Shown piece by piece: positions 33,633 to 44,368 of a stretch of DNA of 64,000 nt. Numbering within the stretch: position 1 is the stretch's first letter; every line of letters begins with the position of its first letter. A model generated the notes under the pieces. That model worked only from the letters and a program-made list of their open reading frames with translations. It did not search any database and had not been told where the DNA came from. The translations under genes were made by a program, and so were the position numbers. This stretch comes from Vicia villosa (lineage: Eukaryota; Streptophyta; Magnoliopsida; Fabales; Fabaceae): positions 1-64,000 of the forward strand of contig NW_026705295.1 in the NCBI RefSeq assembly GCF_029867415.1, read 5' to 3'.

Positions 33633-35614
33633 TGTAACACCCTTCTAAACCCCGCAGAAAATATAACATAAGTCAGAGTAAGATATCATTCATATTAATT
33701 CAAGGATGTCACACATAATTCAAAAACCATAAACACCTGTGATGCTCAATAACACTTTAAATATAATTCATGTTTCCATAACTCCAACACATGCACTTAT
33801 GTAACAGATTCACATTCGATCAGACAAAACATATTATTGTCTCATAGTAATTTAACTTCATTAAAAACTTAGACATAACGGCCAAACATCACATAATTTT
33901 ATTAAAATAACACAATAGAAAGGAATACAAGGTATCCTTCAAAATATGAATCAACAATGTTCCCCAGTGTTACATAATCAGAGCACGGCTCAAAGCCCAA
34001 AAATACTAAACGAATAAATAAAGAAATAACTCCACCACTAATCCTTGCAAGCAAAACACCTTAACTTGGTACTTGAGCGATGCTGTACAAAACATCATTC
34101 CAACAGAAGGGTGAGAATTCATATCATTATGAAAATATATAATAATAAGTAATGCATAACAAACATTCACCAATTGAATTCATCACACTTCACATATTCA
34201 TGTATTCAACACATTCCAATACAATTCATATATTCACATATACAACATTACTCCACAATTCAAGATACCAAAGATAATCATTCACAATTAACACAAATGT
34301 AACAATTAAATCAACTATAACATTCACATTGACACATGTGACTCTAATGAAACTCAATGAAATATGCATGTGGTACCAATCATGACCACCAGGGTTCACC
34401 TCGTTCTAGATCCCCACCATAGGATCAGAACTACCAAATATGAACATATAGTTCACCGTTCTAGATCCCCACCATAGGAACAGAACCACCAATCGGGCAT
34501 CAACCTCCCATGAATGCATGTGCAAAACAACCGATATATGCAATTAAGACCATCACAAAATCTTAATCATATAAGCATATATCTCACCAGTTCATCACAT
34601 ATGTATTCACCACAAATTTGCACAAACATACACAATTCCATGTTATCAAATACACATGAAAAATATCTCCACAGCACATCATCAATAACAAGTAGCAAAG
34701 CATATCTCAACAATGTTATTCTCAAGTAATCACATTTTACAACATACATACATGGAAATTCAAGTGTCATGTATTCTTAAAGAATTAATTCAAAACCAAA
34801 ATAAACGATTCCAAAAAATTATGGAAAATTCACTATAATTCATGATAAATCATAAGCATCCAAGATACAGTCCCATTTTACAAAATATAAAATTTTGATT
34901 TGCAAACCTCGCAAAGCGAACGTGCGAAAAACCAAAAAAATCTGTCTTCGGACAGCATTCTTTCCGACACGAATTTCTCACCAAAAACCATCCAAAGCAG
35001 CAATTTAATCATATAAATGAAGTATTATAACATGTACATAAAATATATAATCATTTAGCATCATTTAAACAAGATTTCATGACGTTGATTTCTTCACCTC
35101 ATTTCAAACCCTAACATTTAAAACTATGAAAATGATGAACAATTCACAATCTTCATGAAATAGAAACATTCTAACATACATACATCATATAACAACAAGT
35201 ATTAACATTAAAACATACTTCAATCACCCATTTCATGGAATCTCAACCAAAACCTAACATGTTAAAACTAGATTCAATAAAATTTCTCAATCCTAACATA
35301 TTTCTAACCATTACATATCATTATACAATCCCATAAGTCGAGAAAATTCACCTTTACCTTAGGTTTTCTCCTTCTAGGTTTCCCTTTTCTTCCTTTCTCT
35401 TCTCTTGTCCTCTTTTCCTTTTTCCTCTTTTTTTACTATCTTTCTCTTTCTCTTAGTTTTTGTTAACCCCTACTAACTTTTATCTCACTAATGGGCTTAA
35501 CAAATAACGCCTCCCTATTTCTCATACTAACTCAACATAGGCCCAATTAGATTATATTCTCATTTTCACACTTACTAACCCAAAACACATATATCACAAT
35601 TATATCACAAAACA
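33633..35614 (-). repeat. LTR of element F, larger part
   Basis: On the minus strand it ends with GGTGTTACA at 33633. It contains a two-copy repeat of TTCTAGATCCCCACCATAGG (34407-34480). It is interrupted at 35615-35619 by element G; the first 97 bp of the LTR are at 41405-41501. Open frames here are not conserved with the E LTR. Confidence 0.8.
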
Positions 35615-35619
35615 CATAT

Positions 35620-36363
35620 GAAAATTCTAGTAACTCACGCTCGATGTCTTGCTGGATGTTATGACATCCACAATTACACAACACAGATAATTAAAACAGA
35701 AACACATAAAAACAATAAAGAACACACATAATTGTTTACCCAGTTCGGTTCAAACAACCTACTCTGGGGGCTACCAAGCCAGGGAGGGAATCCAATATAA
35801 GCAGAATTAATTCGGAGTTAAACTCCCCCGTTTACAACTCCTCACTTAAAACCTACCCAATACAATTCCAATCTATTCCTAGACCCGAGTATCTCCACTC
35901 ACTCCCCCTCAATCTTAGCAGTGATTACAAATAAACATTACACAAATTCAGAAAGAAGACACACTTCAAAAACACACCTTGATCTGCTTAAAAGCTCTTG
36001 GGCCTTGGGATTTTTTAGAAATAAATTAGGGTTAACCAAGTTAACCTAATTTACACGCCATCTGGTTGTTACAGAATGTGCTGTCAGCAAAATCTTCTGG
36101 ACGAAATATTCAGCACACAATAAAATGTTTCCTAAATTGTAGATTGAGAGAAATCAGAAAACACAATTAATAAAATATAACAGCTCCTGCTGTCACACAA
36201 GGATGTCATGACATCGGTCATGACATTCACTACAGAACCTGTATTAGCTTAACACATATGCAGCCTGCATAACACAATATCAAACATGTCATGACATCAC
36301 TCAAGACATTAAACACGCAGGTATGTCTTACCACAAATGCAGCCAACATGAAAACATCTTCAA
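35620..36363 (-). repeat. 3' LTR of element G (744 bp)
   Basis: Homologous to 40471-41404 but about 190 bp shorter: the segment between CTGCTTAAAAGCT and CTTGGGCC (35988-36002) is deleted, apparently across a short AGCT repeat. The deletion removes the TATA box present in the 5' LTR. Palindromes ATGTCATGACAT lie at 36203-36214 and 36286-36297. Confidence 0.88.
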
Positions 36364-36376
36364 TCTCCCCCTTTGG
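36364..36376 (-). other. Polypurine tract of element G
   Basis: Minus-strand CCAAAGGGGGAGA directly before the 3' LTR. Confidence 0.85.
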
Positions 36377-36707
36377 AATTTTTTTGGCTAAAACAACTTG
36401 TCACAACATATCAGAGAAACACTTGCAGCAGAAACAAAGCAACCAAAACACAATCAGAGCTAATACAGTACAAACAACATACACCACCAGTATGCACACA
36501 GTGCTTAAACACATCAAAACCAACCACACCACAAGAGCAGCACAAGCACAAACAGATCAACACATTAATAATAAGTACTTCATATTTGTTGATCACACAA
36601 CCACCATACTTGTTGTTCTGGGGTGACATTATTACTACTTCTCCCCCTGTTTGGCCACAAAAGTTGCCAAAGCATACAGCTGTCTTCTCCCCAATTTTTT
36701 ATTAAAT

Positions 36708-36965
36708 CTATGGTTCCTCAAGGATATGGAGTTCTAACTTGCTCCGCAAGTTTTCAAACCGTGTAGCATCAAGAGCTTTTGTGAAAATGTCATTGATATT
36801 GTTAGGAACATTCTTGTCACTATCGTTAGAATCATCTTCAATATGCACCATATGCACCATTCCCAACTGTGCATCATTCAAGATCCTGTCAGGACTAGTC
36901 ACCTCTGTATGCATGTTTAGACAAAGCATTTCTTTGAACGAGAAGAACAAAGATTGTTGAGGCAT
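36708..36965 (-). pseudogene. RNase H C-terminal tail of copia pol (element G)
   Basis: The minus-strand frame ends with NVPNNINDIFTKALDATRFE and then LRSKLELHILEEP, the typical copia pol end (IFTKALD). The N-terminal part of this frame (FFSFKEMLCLNMH) does not resemble RNase H, so the join with upstream sequence is artificial. No catalytic residues remain. Confidence 0.8.
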
Positions 36966-37225
36966 CTCAATGAAGTGAGTGAGTTTTAAACATGTTTCTG
37001 TGGGAAAAGTGCAATTTGTGATTACACTGGAGTTGTATTAGTGGGATGACAGCTGAAGGATCTTTTTATGAACCAGGAGGACCTTCACATCCAGCTTATT
37101 AACAACATCTAGATCAGTAGTTGACCTTTGTAAAGAATTATGTTTGTCCTCTACACAGTTTTTGATGTAGCAGGGCATAGTTATGACATTCCACTAGACA
37201 TTCTAGTTAGATACACTTTGCTATA

Positions 37226-38360
37226 TCCAACTTGATTTAGACTAGCCCAAAAGATTTGTAGGAATCATACCTGTCATCAGATTCACATCTTCAGTTGTGA
37301 TTAGAAGAATCCTGCTCTCCTTGCTTTCTTGATTTCTTAGGTTGAATTGTGAGTCCTTTGCTCTTTCCATCTAGAATCTTGAAGCTTGGTCTATCTCTAG
37401 TGTCTCCTCTCTCAGATGGAACTGACTATCAATGGATACCTTCCTTGGGACCAAGTTCAGTGCAATACCCTTCTTGAACAGATGGACTTCTCCTTTCATA
37501 TCTCTAGTCCGGATGTCATTGGGCGCATTTATCACAGTTTTCCTTAATCTTCTGACAGCTCCTGGGATTTGGTTCCGAAAATTAATCTCCTTTTGGAGAG
37601 CATTTTAGATATTTACTGATGAGCATTCATCAATTCCGGAGGCTTTTTTTGTCTTAATGCGCATAATTGAGTTCTCAGCATATTTTGATGTTAAGACATC
37701 TGTTTTGACATTGTCATATTCTACTGAGGTAGCAGACTCACCTCCTTCTACAATATCCCTCATTATTGTCTTGTTTTTACTTGTAACAGGAATGCACTTG
37801 TCCTTTTTGTGATGTTTATCTTGTCTAGGTTTCCTTCTTCTAGAGCTTTATGTTTTCTTTACAGCCTCCTCCTCATTTTTGTAATGGCTTGAGTGTTTAG
37901 CGTTCACACATGACTTCCGCTGTGATGGCTTTATCTTGGTCAGGTCTTCCTGTTGAGGGGTATTTCATTTGGTAGATGGCTGAGTTTCAGGACATGAGAA
38001 CCTCAAGTGACCTATCTTACCACATTGATAGCATTTCTTTGCTGAGATAGGTGTGTGTTTTCCCGGATGTTGAGGCTCTTGATTGAGCTTCTTTCTCTTC
38101 TTTGTGTCTCGCAGTTTTCCCTCAAGGTTAACAATGTTTATCATGAGATTTACTCTTTCTTCTTGCTACAGGGCATAAGCATTTTTATACACTGTCAATC
38201 TCTTGCTCAATTCTCCATTTAGTAGACACACCTCAGAGTATCCAGCAGTATGTTCTTCGCTGGTGAGATCTTCAATATAAGTCTCATCATCAGACTCATC
38301 CACTTCTTCTGTCTGGATCTTTGTTCTGGGAACAGGAATCTCCAATTTGATAGTTTTTCT
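37226..38360 (-). pseudogene. Unidentified CCHC-knuckle frame between protease and RNase H tail (element G)
   Basis: A single minus-strand reading phase stays coding-like for about 378 codons with only five stops (38166-38168, 37965-37967, 37848-37850, 37605-37607, 37371-37373), far fewer than expected by chance in this composition. It has an acidic start (TEEVDESDDE), a coiled-coil-like stretch (LSKRLTVYKNAYAL), a CCHC knuckle CYQCGKIGHLRFSC near 38000-38040, and a Lys/Arg-rich part (RRRKPRQDKHHKKDK). It occupies the place of integrase and RT. I do not recognise the family; a second gag-like module taken from another element is the simplest idea. Confidence 0.55.
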
Positions 38361-38760
38361 TGATCCTTTTCCTCATTTTTTCCTTTGGCCATGGGACAAG
38401 TATTCAGTAACTTGGAGTTTTTAGGCTCCCATAGATAACAATTATTCTCATATCTGACTCCCTTCATGAATTCTTCGTTATCTTTATTGGTAACAATACA
38501 CTCTTATTTATTGAACCTGACATAGAATCCTTCATCACATAGTTGGCTGATGCTTATAAGATTTGCAGCCAGTCCTTGTACAAGTAAAACATTATTTAGA
38601 TTAGGAACACCCTGACCTTCTGTCTTGCCAACACCTTTGACTTCTCTTATTTCTCCATCACCAAGAGTCACATAGTTGGTTCCCTCAAGTTTGAGGTCTA
38701 CTAGTGAGTTCTTTCTCCCAGTCATATGATTTGAGCAACCACTGTCAAGGTACTAATCTT
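38361..38760 (-). pseudogene. Copia protease region (element G)
   Basis: On the minus strand an SGC-type motif near 38740-38755 precedes HMTGRKNSLVDLKLEG (frame 38504-38725) and LISISQLCDEGFYVRFNK, which together mark the copia aspartic protease domain. It continues in a shifted frame as GVRYENNCYLWEPKNS (38219-38467). A stop separates it from gag. Inactive. Confidence 0.75.
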
Positions 38761-40397
38761 CTTTGGAAGGCATTCTTAGAGAGGTATGTGCTACTAGAGC
38801 AACATTCTTAGCCACCCACCGTTTCTTTCTGTTATAGGTATCATATTCAGGTTTGGCTTGATGAATTTGATCTGGATATCCAAATTTTCTAAAACAGAAT
38901 GGCTTTATGTGACCAAATCTTCCATAGTGATGACACCTCCATTTTTGGAATTTCTTCTTTGAATGCCTCCTTCTTCTGTTTCCTTGATGTTGTGACATTG
39001 GAGCTGACATCTGGTTGGTCACAGTTTTGGGCTTTGCTCTCCTGAACCCTGAGGTGAATTCCTCTTTAGCCATAAATCCTACCCCGGACATGTCTCCTGT
39101 TCTTTGTCCAGACTCCAGAATTTCTTCTAGAGTATCAGTTCCATTGTTCAGCATTTTGAAGGACTTGGTCATTTGATCAAGTTTGTAGTTTAACATGCTT
39201 ACTTCACTACTAAGAGAGTCTATGATTATCTCTTGCTTCTCCACTTGTTTGCAGACTTCAGCATTCTTCATACACATCTTCTTGTATGAGACAACAAGTT
39301 CATCAAAGGTTAGCTCATCATCACTGGAATCATCATCAGATTCATAGAATCTTGTTGGAACTGTGACATGTCTTGCAGTTTCTTCTTCAGAATCGGAGTC
39401 TTCATCAGACCAAGTGACATACCGTCCTTTCTTTTGCTCCTTGTGGTAGGTGGGATATTCAGCTCTTATGTGTCCAAATCCTTCACATCCATGACACTGA
39501 ACCCCTTTCCCTTGATTGGGCTTCTCCTCAGCTTTGAGTCTTCTGCTTGAGTCATAGGTCTGGCTGATGTCATTGGAAGTGCTCTTGCCATTGGGTCTGG
39601 ACTTCTGATCAACCCTTTTAATAAGTCTGTTGAATTGTTTTCCAAGCATGGCTATGGCTTCTGATAGATTTTCATCACTTCCACCATTGCTTTCTCTTGA
39701 ATTATCATCTGTGTTGGAGACAAAAGCTATGCTTTTTGTTCTTTTTTTCAACAGTCTCACAAATACTCAACTTAAAGGTTTGTAGAGAGCCAATGAGTTC
39801 GTCCAGCTTCATCTTGCTGATGTCTTGGGCTTCTTCTATGGCAGTCACCTTCATATCAAATCGCTTAGGCAGTGATCTGAGGATCTTTCTTACCAATTTT
39901 TCCTCATACATTTTTTCTCCTAAGGCTCCTAAGTTATTTGAAATCTCAAGGACATTCATATAGAATTCATAAATGGTTTAATCATCTTTCATCTTGAGAT
40001 TTTCAAACTTAGTGGTAAGCATTTGAAGTCTCGACATCTTTACCTTGGATTTGCCTTCATGTGCTGTTTTGAGAATATCTCAAGCTTCTTTAGCTAGTTC
40101 ACAGTGTTGCACAAGCCTGAATATGTTCTTGTCAATTCCATTGAACAAGGCACTTAGGGCCTTGGAATTGCCCAAAGCTAGCTCTTCTTCAGTTTTGTTC
40201 CATTGAGCTTCAGGAATTAGAACAGTGGTTCCATCTTCCATAACCTTTTTAGGATGTTTCCATCCGCTTTCCACAGCTCTCCAGGCCTTGCTGTCCACAT
40301 ACTTTATGACTACTATCATACGAGGTTTCTAGTAGTCATAGTCAGAGCCATCTAGGATGGGTGGTCTATTCCCAAACACTAACAGTTCCTTCTCCAT
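38753..40397 (-). pseudogene. Copia gag (element G)
   Basis: The start is at 40397 (MEKELLVFGNRPP). A TAG at 40329-40331 is the first stop. The capsid region runs through 40319-39705 (WRAVESGWKHP, ALSALFNGID, MNVLEISNNLGALGEKM, KILRSLPKRFDMKVTAIEE), the copia UBN2-type gag. After a frameshift near 39740 the frame 39760-38753 is open for 335 codons. It carries one knuckle-like CHGCEGFGHIRAEY (last Cys changed to Tyr), an acidic linker (WSDEDSDSEEE), a coiled coil and a second knuckle-like CHHYGRFGHIKPFC (second Cys changed to Tyr). Confidence 0.85.
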
Positions 40398-40450
40398 AGT
40401 ACCAGAATTTTGTTGTCCCTAGATCTCACCCAGATGTAAACAGGCAGAGT

Positions 40451-40467
40451 GCCTGCTCTGATGCCAA
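40451..40467 (-). other. PBS of element G
   Basis: Minus-strand TTGGCATCAGAGCAGGC, a drifted initiator tRNA-Met site, 3 nt from the LTR end. Confidence 0.8.
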
Positions 40468-40470
40468 TTG

Positions 40471-41404
40471 AAAATTCTAGTAACTCACGCTCGATGTCTT
40501 GTTGGATGTTATGACATCCACAATTACACAGCACAAATAATTAAAACAGAAACGCATAAAAACAATAAAGAACACACATAATTGTTTACCCAGTTCGGTT
40601 CAAACAACCTACTCTGAGGGCTACCAAGCCATGGAGGGAATCCAGTATAAGCATAATTAAATCGGAGTTAAACTCCCCCGTTTACAACTCCTCACTTAAA
40701 AACTACCCAATGCAATTCCAATCTATTCCTAGACCTGAGTATCTCCACTCACTCCCCCTCAATCACAACAGTGATTACAAATAAACATTACACAAATTCA
40801 GAGAGAAGACACACTTCAAAAACACACCTTGATCTGCTTGAAAGCTTCAATCAGGAGACACACACTCGTGCTTAAAAGCTTAGAGTGACAATTAACACAA
40901 ATAACCTATTCCAACGCAATCAACAAAGACAATTGCTTGGAGTACAAGAGACAGCTACAGAACTATGGTTCTTCATAATTAACAATTTACTCTCTCTGGG
41001 TTCCAAATTTGGATTGCAGACTTTTTATATGCAGCTCTTGGGCCTTGGGCTTTTTTTAGAAACAAGTTAGGGTTAACCAAGTTAACCTAATTTACACGCC
41101 ATCTGGTTGTTAGAGAATGTGCTGTCAGCAAAATCTTCTGGACGAAATATTCAACACACAATAAAAGGTTTCATAAATTGTAGATTGAGAGAAATCAGGA
41201 AACACAATTAATAAAATATAACAGCTCCTGCTGTCACACAAGGATGTCATGACATCGGTCATGACATTCACTACAGAACCTGTATTAGCTTAACACATAT
41301 GCAACCTGCATAACACAATATCAAACATGTCATGACATCACTCAAGATATTAAACACTCGGGTATGTTTTACCACAAATGCAGCCAACATGAAAAAATCT
41401 TCAA
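40471..41404 (-). repeat. 5' LTR of element G (934 bp)
   Basis: On the minus strand from 41404 to 40471. It contains a TATAAAAAG box at 41021-41029 and palindromes ATGTCATGACAT at 41244-41255 and 41327-41338. Shared words with element C's LTR place both in one SIRE-like family. Confidence 0.88.
41021..41029 (-). promoter_or_regulatory. TATA box of element G 5' LTR
   Basis: Minus-strand TATAAAAAG about 380 nt after the LTR start; missing from the 3' LTR because of its deletion. Confidence 0.6.
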
Positions 41405-41501
41405 CATATTTAATCAATTATCATACGACATAATAATTAATAAAATAAAAAAATAAAAAAATAATTAATAAAATAGTAAACACTAAAAACGGGATGTTAC
41501 A
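41405..41501 (-). repeat. LTR of element F, first 97 bp
   Basis: Minus-strand TGTAACATCCCGTTTTTAGT start at 41501, close to the E LTR start; separated from the rest of the LTR by element G. The first five bases are G's target-site copy. Confidence 0.8.
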
Positions 41502-42000
41502 TCGTGCAAGGCATCCTACCGCACATGGCTTCAAGTTTCTTAAGGCTAAACTATAGGCAAATAGGACCTCATAAAATATTTGTCGGGTTAAATCATGATT
41601 AAGTAGGGCCTTTATTTATTTTTTCATAGTTAATTGTGGCTAATCTACACAGGGCCTCCAAAAACTTAAGACGACTTTGTTGAAAATCATTCTCATTCAA
41701 ATGGTTGAATATAAAGGGTCAAGGATACGACGAAATGCAGCAAGCAGTGTTTGGTTGATCTCTTAAGTATGGCATAGGCATTGAGACACTCACCTGGAAC
41801 ATGGTGTCAAACGCCTCACATTTGGCAATATTCACGATCACCCATATTCTACTCGTGGATAAAGATGAATCGAAATAAATTTACTCCTATTGCCCACCCG
41901 CCTCACACACCATGTTGGGCGCCTTGCAAGTGAGGCAATAGAATAATTAGTGAAATACCTAGTTTTTAAAAGCAAACTTCCGTAAATTTCCATATTTCTT
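41502..42000. other. Unassigned sequence between F and H
   Basis: I recognise no gene. It has two related words, GCCTCACACACC and GCCTTGCAAGTGAGGC, near 41900-41935. It could be the distal 3' end of element H or older intergenic DNA. Confidence 0.4.
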
Positions 42001-42973
42001 TTAAAACGGTAGGGATGTCAATTCATCAATTAAATATTTTACTGCTCTCTACAAGCTTGATTCACTCTTCAACAAAATTGATCAAGTTCAAGCAATGCTG
42101 GAACTTTGAGTTAGGTAATGAATTGGTGATCATATTTTCCATATTTTCTTTTGAATCAAACTTCTCAAGCACAATCTCCTTCAGTTCACTCATATCTTAA
42201 ATGAAGTACAAATAAATGCTAATGTGCTTTGTTCTATCATGATACACTTGATGATTAGCCAAATAGATTGTACTTTGTCTATCATAGTGTATCTTCACAT
42301 ATTCTTGAGAAGTTTGTAACTCCCCCAATCATACCTCTTAACCAAACGTGTGTTGATGGTTTTTGCATCATGCATTCTAAACTTCTCAATCATTGTCGCC
42401 AAGTAACTAGATTGAGGTAAGAAAAATTCACTTATTTCATAGTTTTGCATGATATCCATCATGGGGATCCTCTAAGCTTGACCAAGATATTTCATCTCGA
42501 ATTCTCAATTTAGTATCTCCTTGAGCTTATCGATCTCTTCATTTCCATCAAGATATCATCAACATATATATAAGTAGGTAGAGAACGACTTTCTCATTTA
42601 TCTTCAACATGCATACAAAAGTTTCATAACCACTTCTTATAAAACAATTATTTCGAAGAAATTCATCAAATCGACAATTTCATTGCCTAGGAATTTGTCT
42701 CGACCCATACGAACACATCTTTAAAAGACACGCGTAAAACATTTCCTTTACAAAACCTTTAAGCTGCTCAATGTAGACTATTTCTTCAAAGGTTCCCATG
42801 TAAGAAATATTATTTACACTTATTTGTTCCAACTCAAGATTATATTGATTCACAATAGCCACAAGTAGCCTTATAGAACAATATTATTTTATTTGGAGTG
42901 AAAAAATTGCATTGTAATCAATTCCTTTCACTTGAGTAAAACTCTTTGCTACAGCTTTTTCTTTATTCATTAG
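42000..42973 (-). pseudogene. Decayed Ty1/copia RT-RNase H (element H), cut by Ogre O
   Basis: On the minus strand from 42973: FTQVKGIDYNAIFS, then VNQYNLELEQISVN, EEIVYIEQLKGFV and CLLKMCSYG (frame 42680-42862), the copia RT core. The catalytic Asp of the first motif is replaced. RNase H text follows at 42340-42010 (QEYVKIHYDRQSTIYLANHQ, RTKHISIYLYF, SLPNSKF). Frameshifts and stops abound. The 5' part is beyond the Ogre copy inserted at 42974. Confidence 0.78.
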
Positions 42974-43506
42974 TGTTATACCCCAAATTTTGCCCGCGTC
43001 TTTTTTTCAAAGAGAAGTCAACAGACTTCTGTCTAAAAATTTAGAGTTTTATACAATCTTGGATTTTTATTTCATAAATATCCTGATTTTATGAATACTC
43101 AATTTTTAGAATTTTCTATACAATATTTTGGTTCGCTGTTGAATTTATTCTTACATAAACGCCAAATACTGTTTATCACTTCATACACTGTTTATTTGAG
43201 ATTTATTTTCAGATAAATAATGCTGACACAGTTGGTACAAAATTAAAATTTGCAGGCGCAGAGTCCGGGGTTTCAGATTATACTGGTAACAATTAAATTA
43301 TTATTGGTTTTATTTCCCACTAATTTTTATTTTTATACTATATTATCTTTTCAAATCTCTTTCTTTCAAATCAAATCCTAACTTTATTCTATACCCCTTT
43401 CTTTTCAAAACCTACCATACTTTTTTTCAAATCCTACTACTATTCAAATTTTCCCTTTTTACGGTACCACTCCATTCCCTAACGTCTCTATCTCTCTCTT
43501 TTCACT

Positions 43507-43515
43507 CTATAGATA
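43507..43515 (+). promoter_or_regulatory. TATA-like box upstream of LTR small ORF (copy O)
   Basis: CTATAGATA, 103 nt before the ATG at 43618, aligned with canonical TATAAATA in copy A. The weaker match may reflect decay. Confidence 0.4.
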
Positions 43516-43617
43516 CTCCTCATTTTTTCCGTAATTGCTCACATCAAATTTCACTCATCTCCCAAATTTCTATCATACTATCTCCTAATCATTTTCTCTT
43601 CTTCCCCGGCAAAAAAA

Positions 43618-43785
43618 ATGGCAAAGTGGGTGGATACGTTTCTTCTTGTGGTCATCACTGTTTTTGTGGTGATCATGTCCGTTTTTTGTCTGCATAGTCC
43701 TGAAAAATGCGGACCTGGGATGTTTACACTCCCGAACATCTATATACTGTTGTTTATAGCATGGATCTTTAATTGTCATACTTAA
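43618..43785 (+). CDS. Small two-membrane-segment protein encoded in Ogre LTR (copy O)
   Basis: This intact 55-codon ORF starts with ATG after eight A residues (A at -3, G at +4) and ends with TAA at 43783-43785. The product begins MAKWVDTF, has hydrophobic segments at about residues 8-24 and 36-51 and the loop CLHSPEKCGP between them. Length, loop, both Cys residues (24 and 31) and the LFIAW motif are shared with copy A (4851-5018). It lies in U3, upstream of the probable main promoter, so it would be expressed from its own promoter or carried in the 3' part of the element RNA. In O's 3' LTR nearly all of it is deleted. No known family recognised. Confidence 0.6.
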   Translation: MAKWVDTFLLVVITVFVVIMSVFCLHSPEKCGPGMFTLPNIYILLFIAWIFNCHT

Positions 43786-44308
43786 AGTTTGTCGTATCTG
43801 TCGCTTTCAAATAATGTACCGTTCATTATATTTGTCGTACTGTTCGTTATATTTTTTGTTATGTAATATTTGTACTGTCAGTATTAAATATTGTATTATC
43901 TATTGTACCGTCGTTTAATTATTGAGATGATATTATGCGTGTTTATTGCTAGTTAAATTTTTATTTCTATGCATTAAATCCTTTTCAATGTTATTATCGA
44001 TAATTTCATTCGCGTACAGTATATATTTTTATATTTTTGTTTTTCTAACAAACCATGTAAATAATTTTTCACCATTAACACAACAAAAACAAAAAGAAAA
44101 ATTAACTTTAACTGTTAAGTTTTCACTTTAACTGTTACGTTAATACCCGGACAGCCAGTTAACAGTCAAACCCGCTATTAGCGCAATTCTCCGTGTTTGT
44201 ACCATCAGTCAAATCAATATTTCGCACTTCAAATTTCCAAGATTTTTGTTCTAGAAGTCTTCTGATAATCACGTGATCAACAGAGACTCAACACTGCACA
44301 AAAATCAG

Positions 44309-44368
44309 GTACGCCTAACTGTCTCCTACACAAACAGTCCCTAACTAGGGTTTTTGTTTTTTTTTCAG
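44309..44368 (+). other. Candidate 60-nt GT-AG intron in LTR (copy O)
   Basis: Donor CAG/GTACGC, CTAACTA branch-point-like motif at 44341-44347 and acceptor TTTTTTTTTCAG/GAG. Same length and borders in copy A; 62 nt (60992-61053) in the 3' LTR because of a longer T-run. It lies 524 nt after the small ORF stop. Confidence 0.5.

Larger units (their letters stand above)
35620..41404 (-). mobile_element. SIRE-like Ty1/copia element G, defective, nested in F
   Basis: On the minus strand: 5' LTR 41404-40471, PBS 40467-40451, gag, two CCHC motifs, protease, an unexpected CCHC-containing frame, a short RNase H tail, polypurine tract (36364-36376) and 3' LTR 36363-35620. Target duplication CATAT at 35615-35619 and 41405-41409 is perfect if the LTRs run from TTGAAGAT to AATTTTC rather than TG to CA. 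Integrase and RT are absent. Confidence 0.88.
32150..41501 (-). mobile_element. Decayed Tekay-like Ty3/gypsy element F (5' part), split by G
   Basis: On the minus strand the LTR starts at 41501 (TGTAACATCCCG), is split by element G (35620-41404), continues 35614-33633 and is followed by a PBS (33613-33628). Degraded protease and RT text then extends to about 32150. gag is largely missing, and RNase H, integrase and the 3' LTR are not seen. The LTR start resembles that of E (TGTAACGCCCG), and without G it is about 2.1 kb, so F is related to E but much older. Confidence 0.8.

Noticed and set aside
36291..36705. Two overlapping plus-strand frames of about 110 codons
   Set aside because: They cover the 3' LTR end, polypurine tract and untranslated part of element G in antisense; no constraint.
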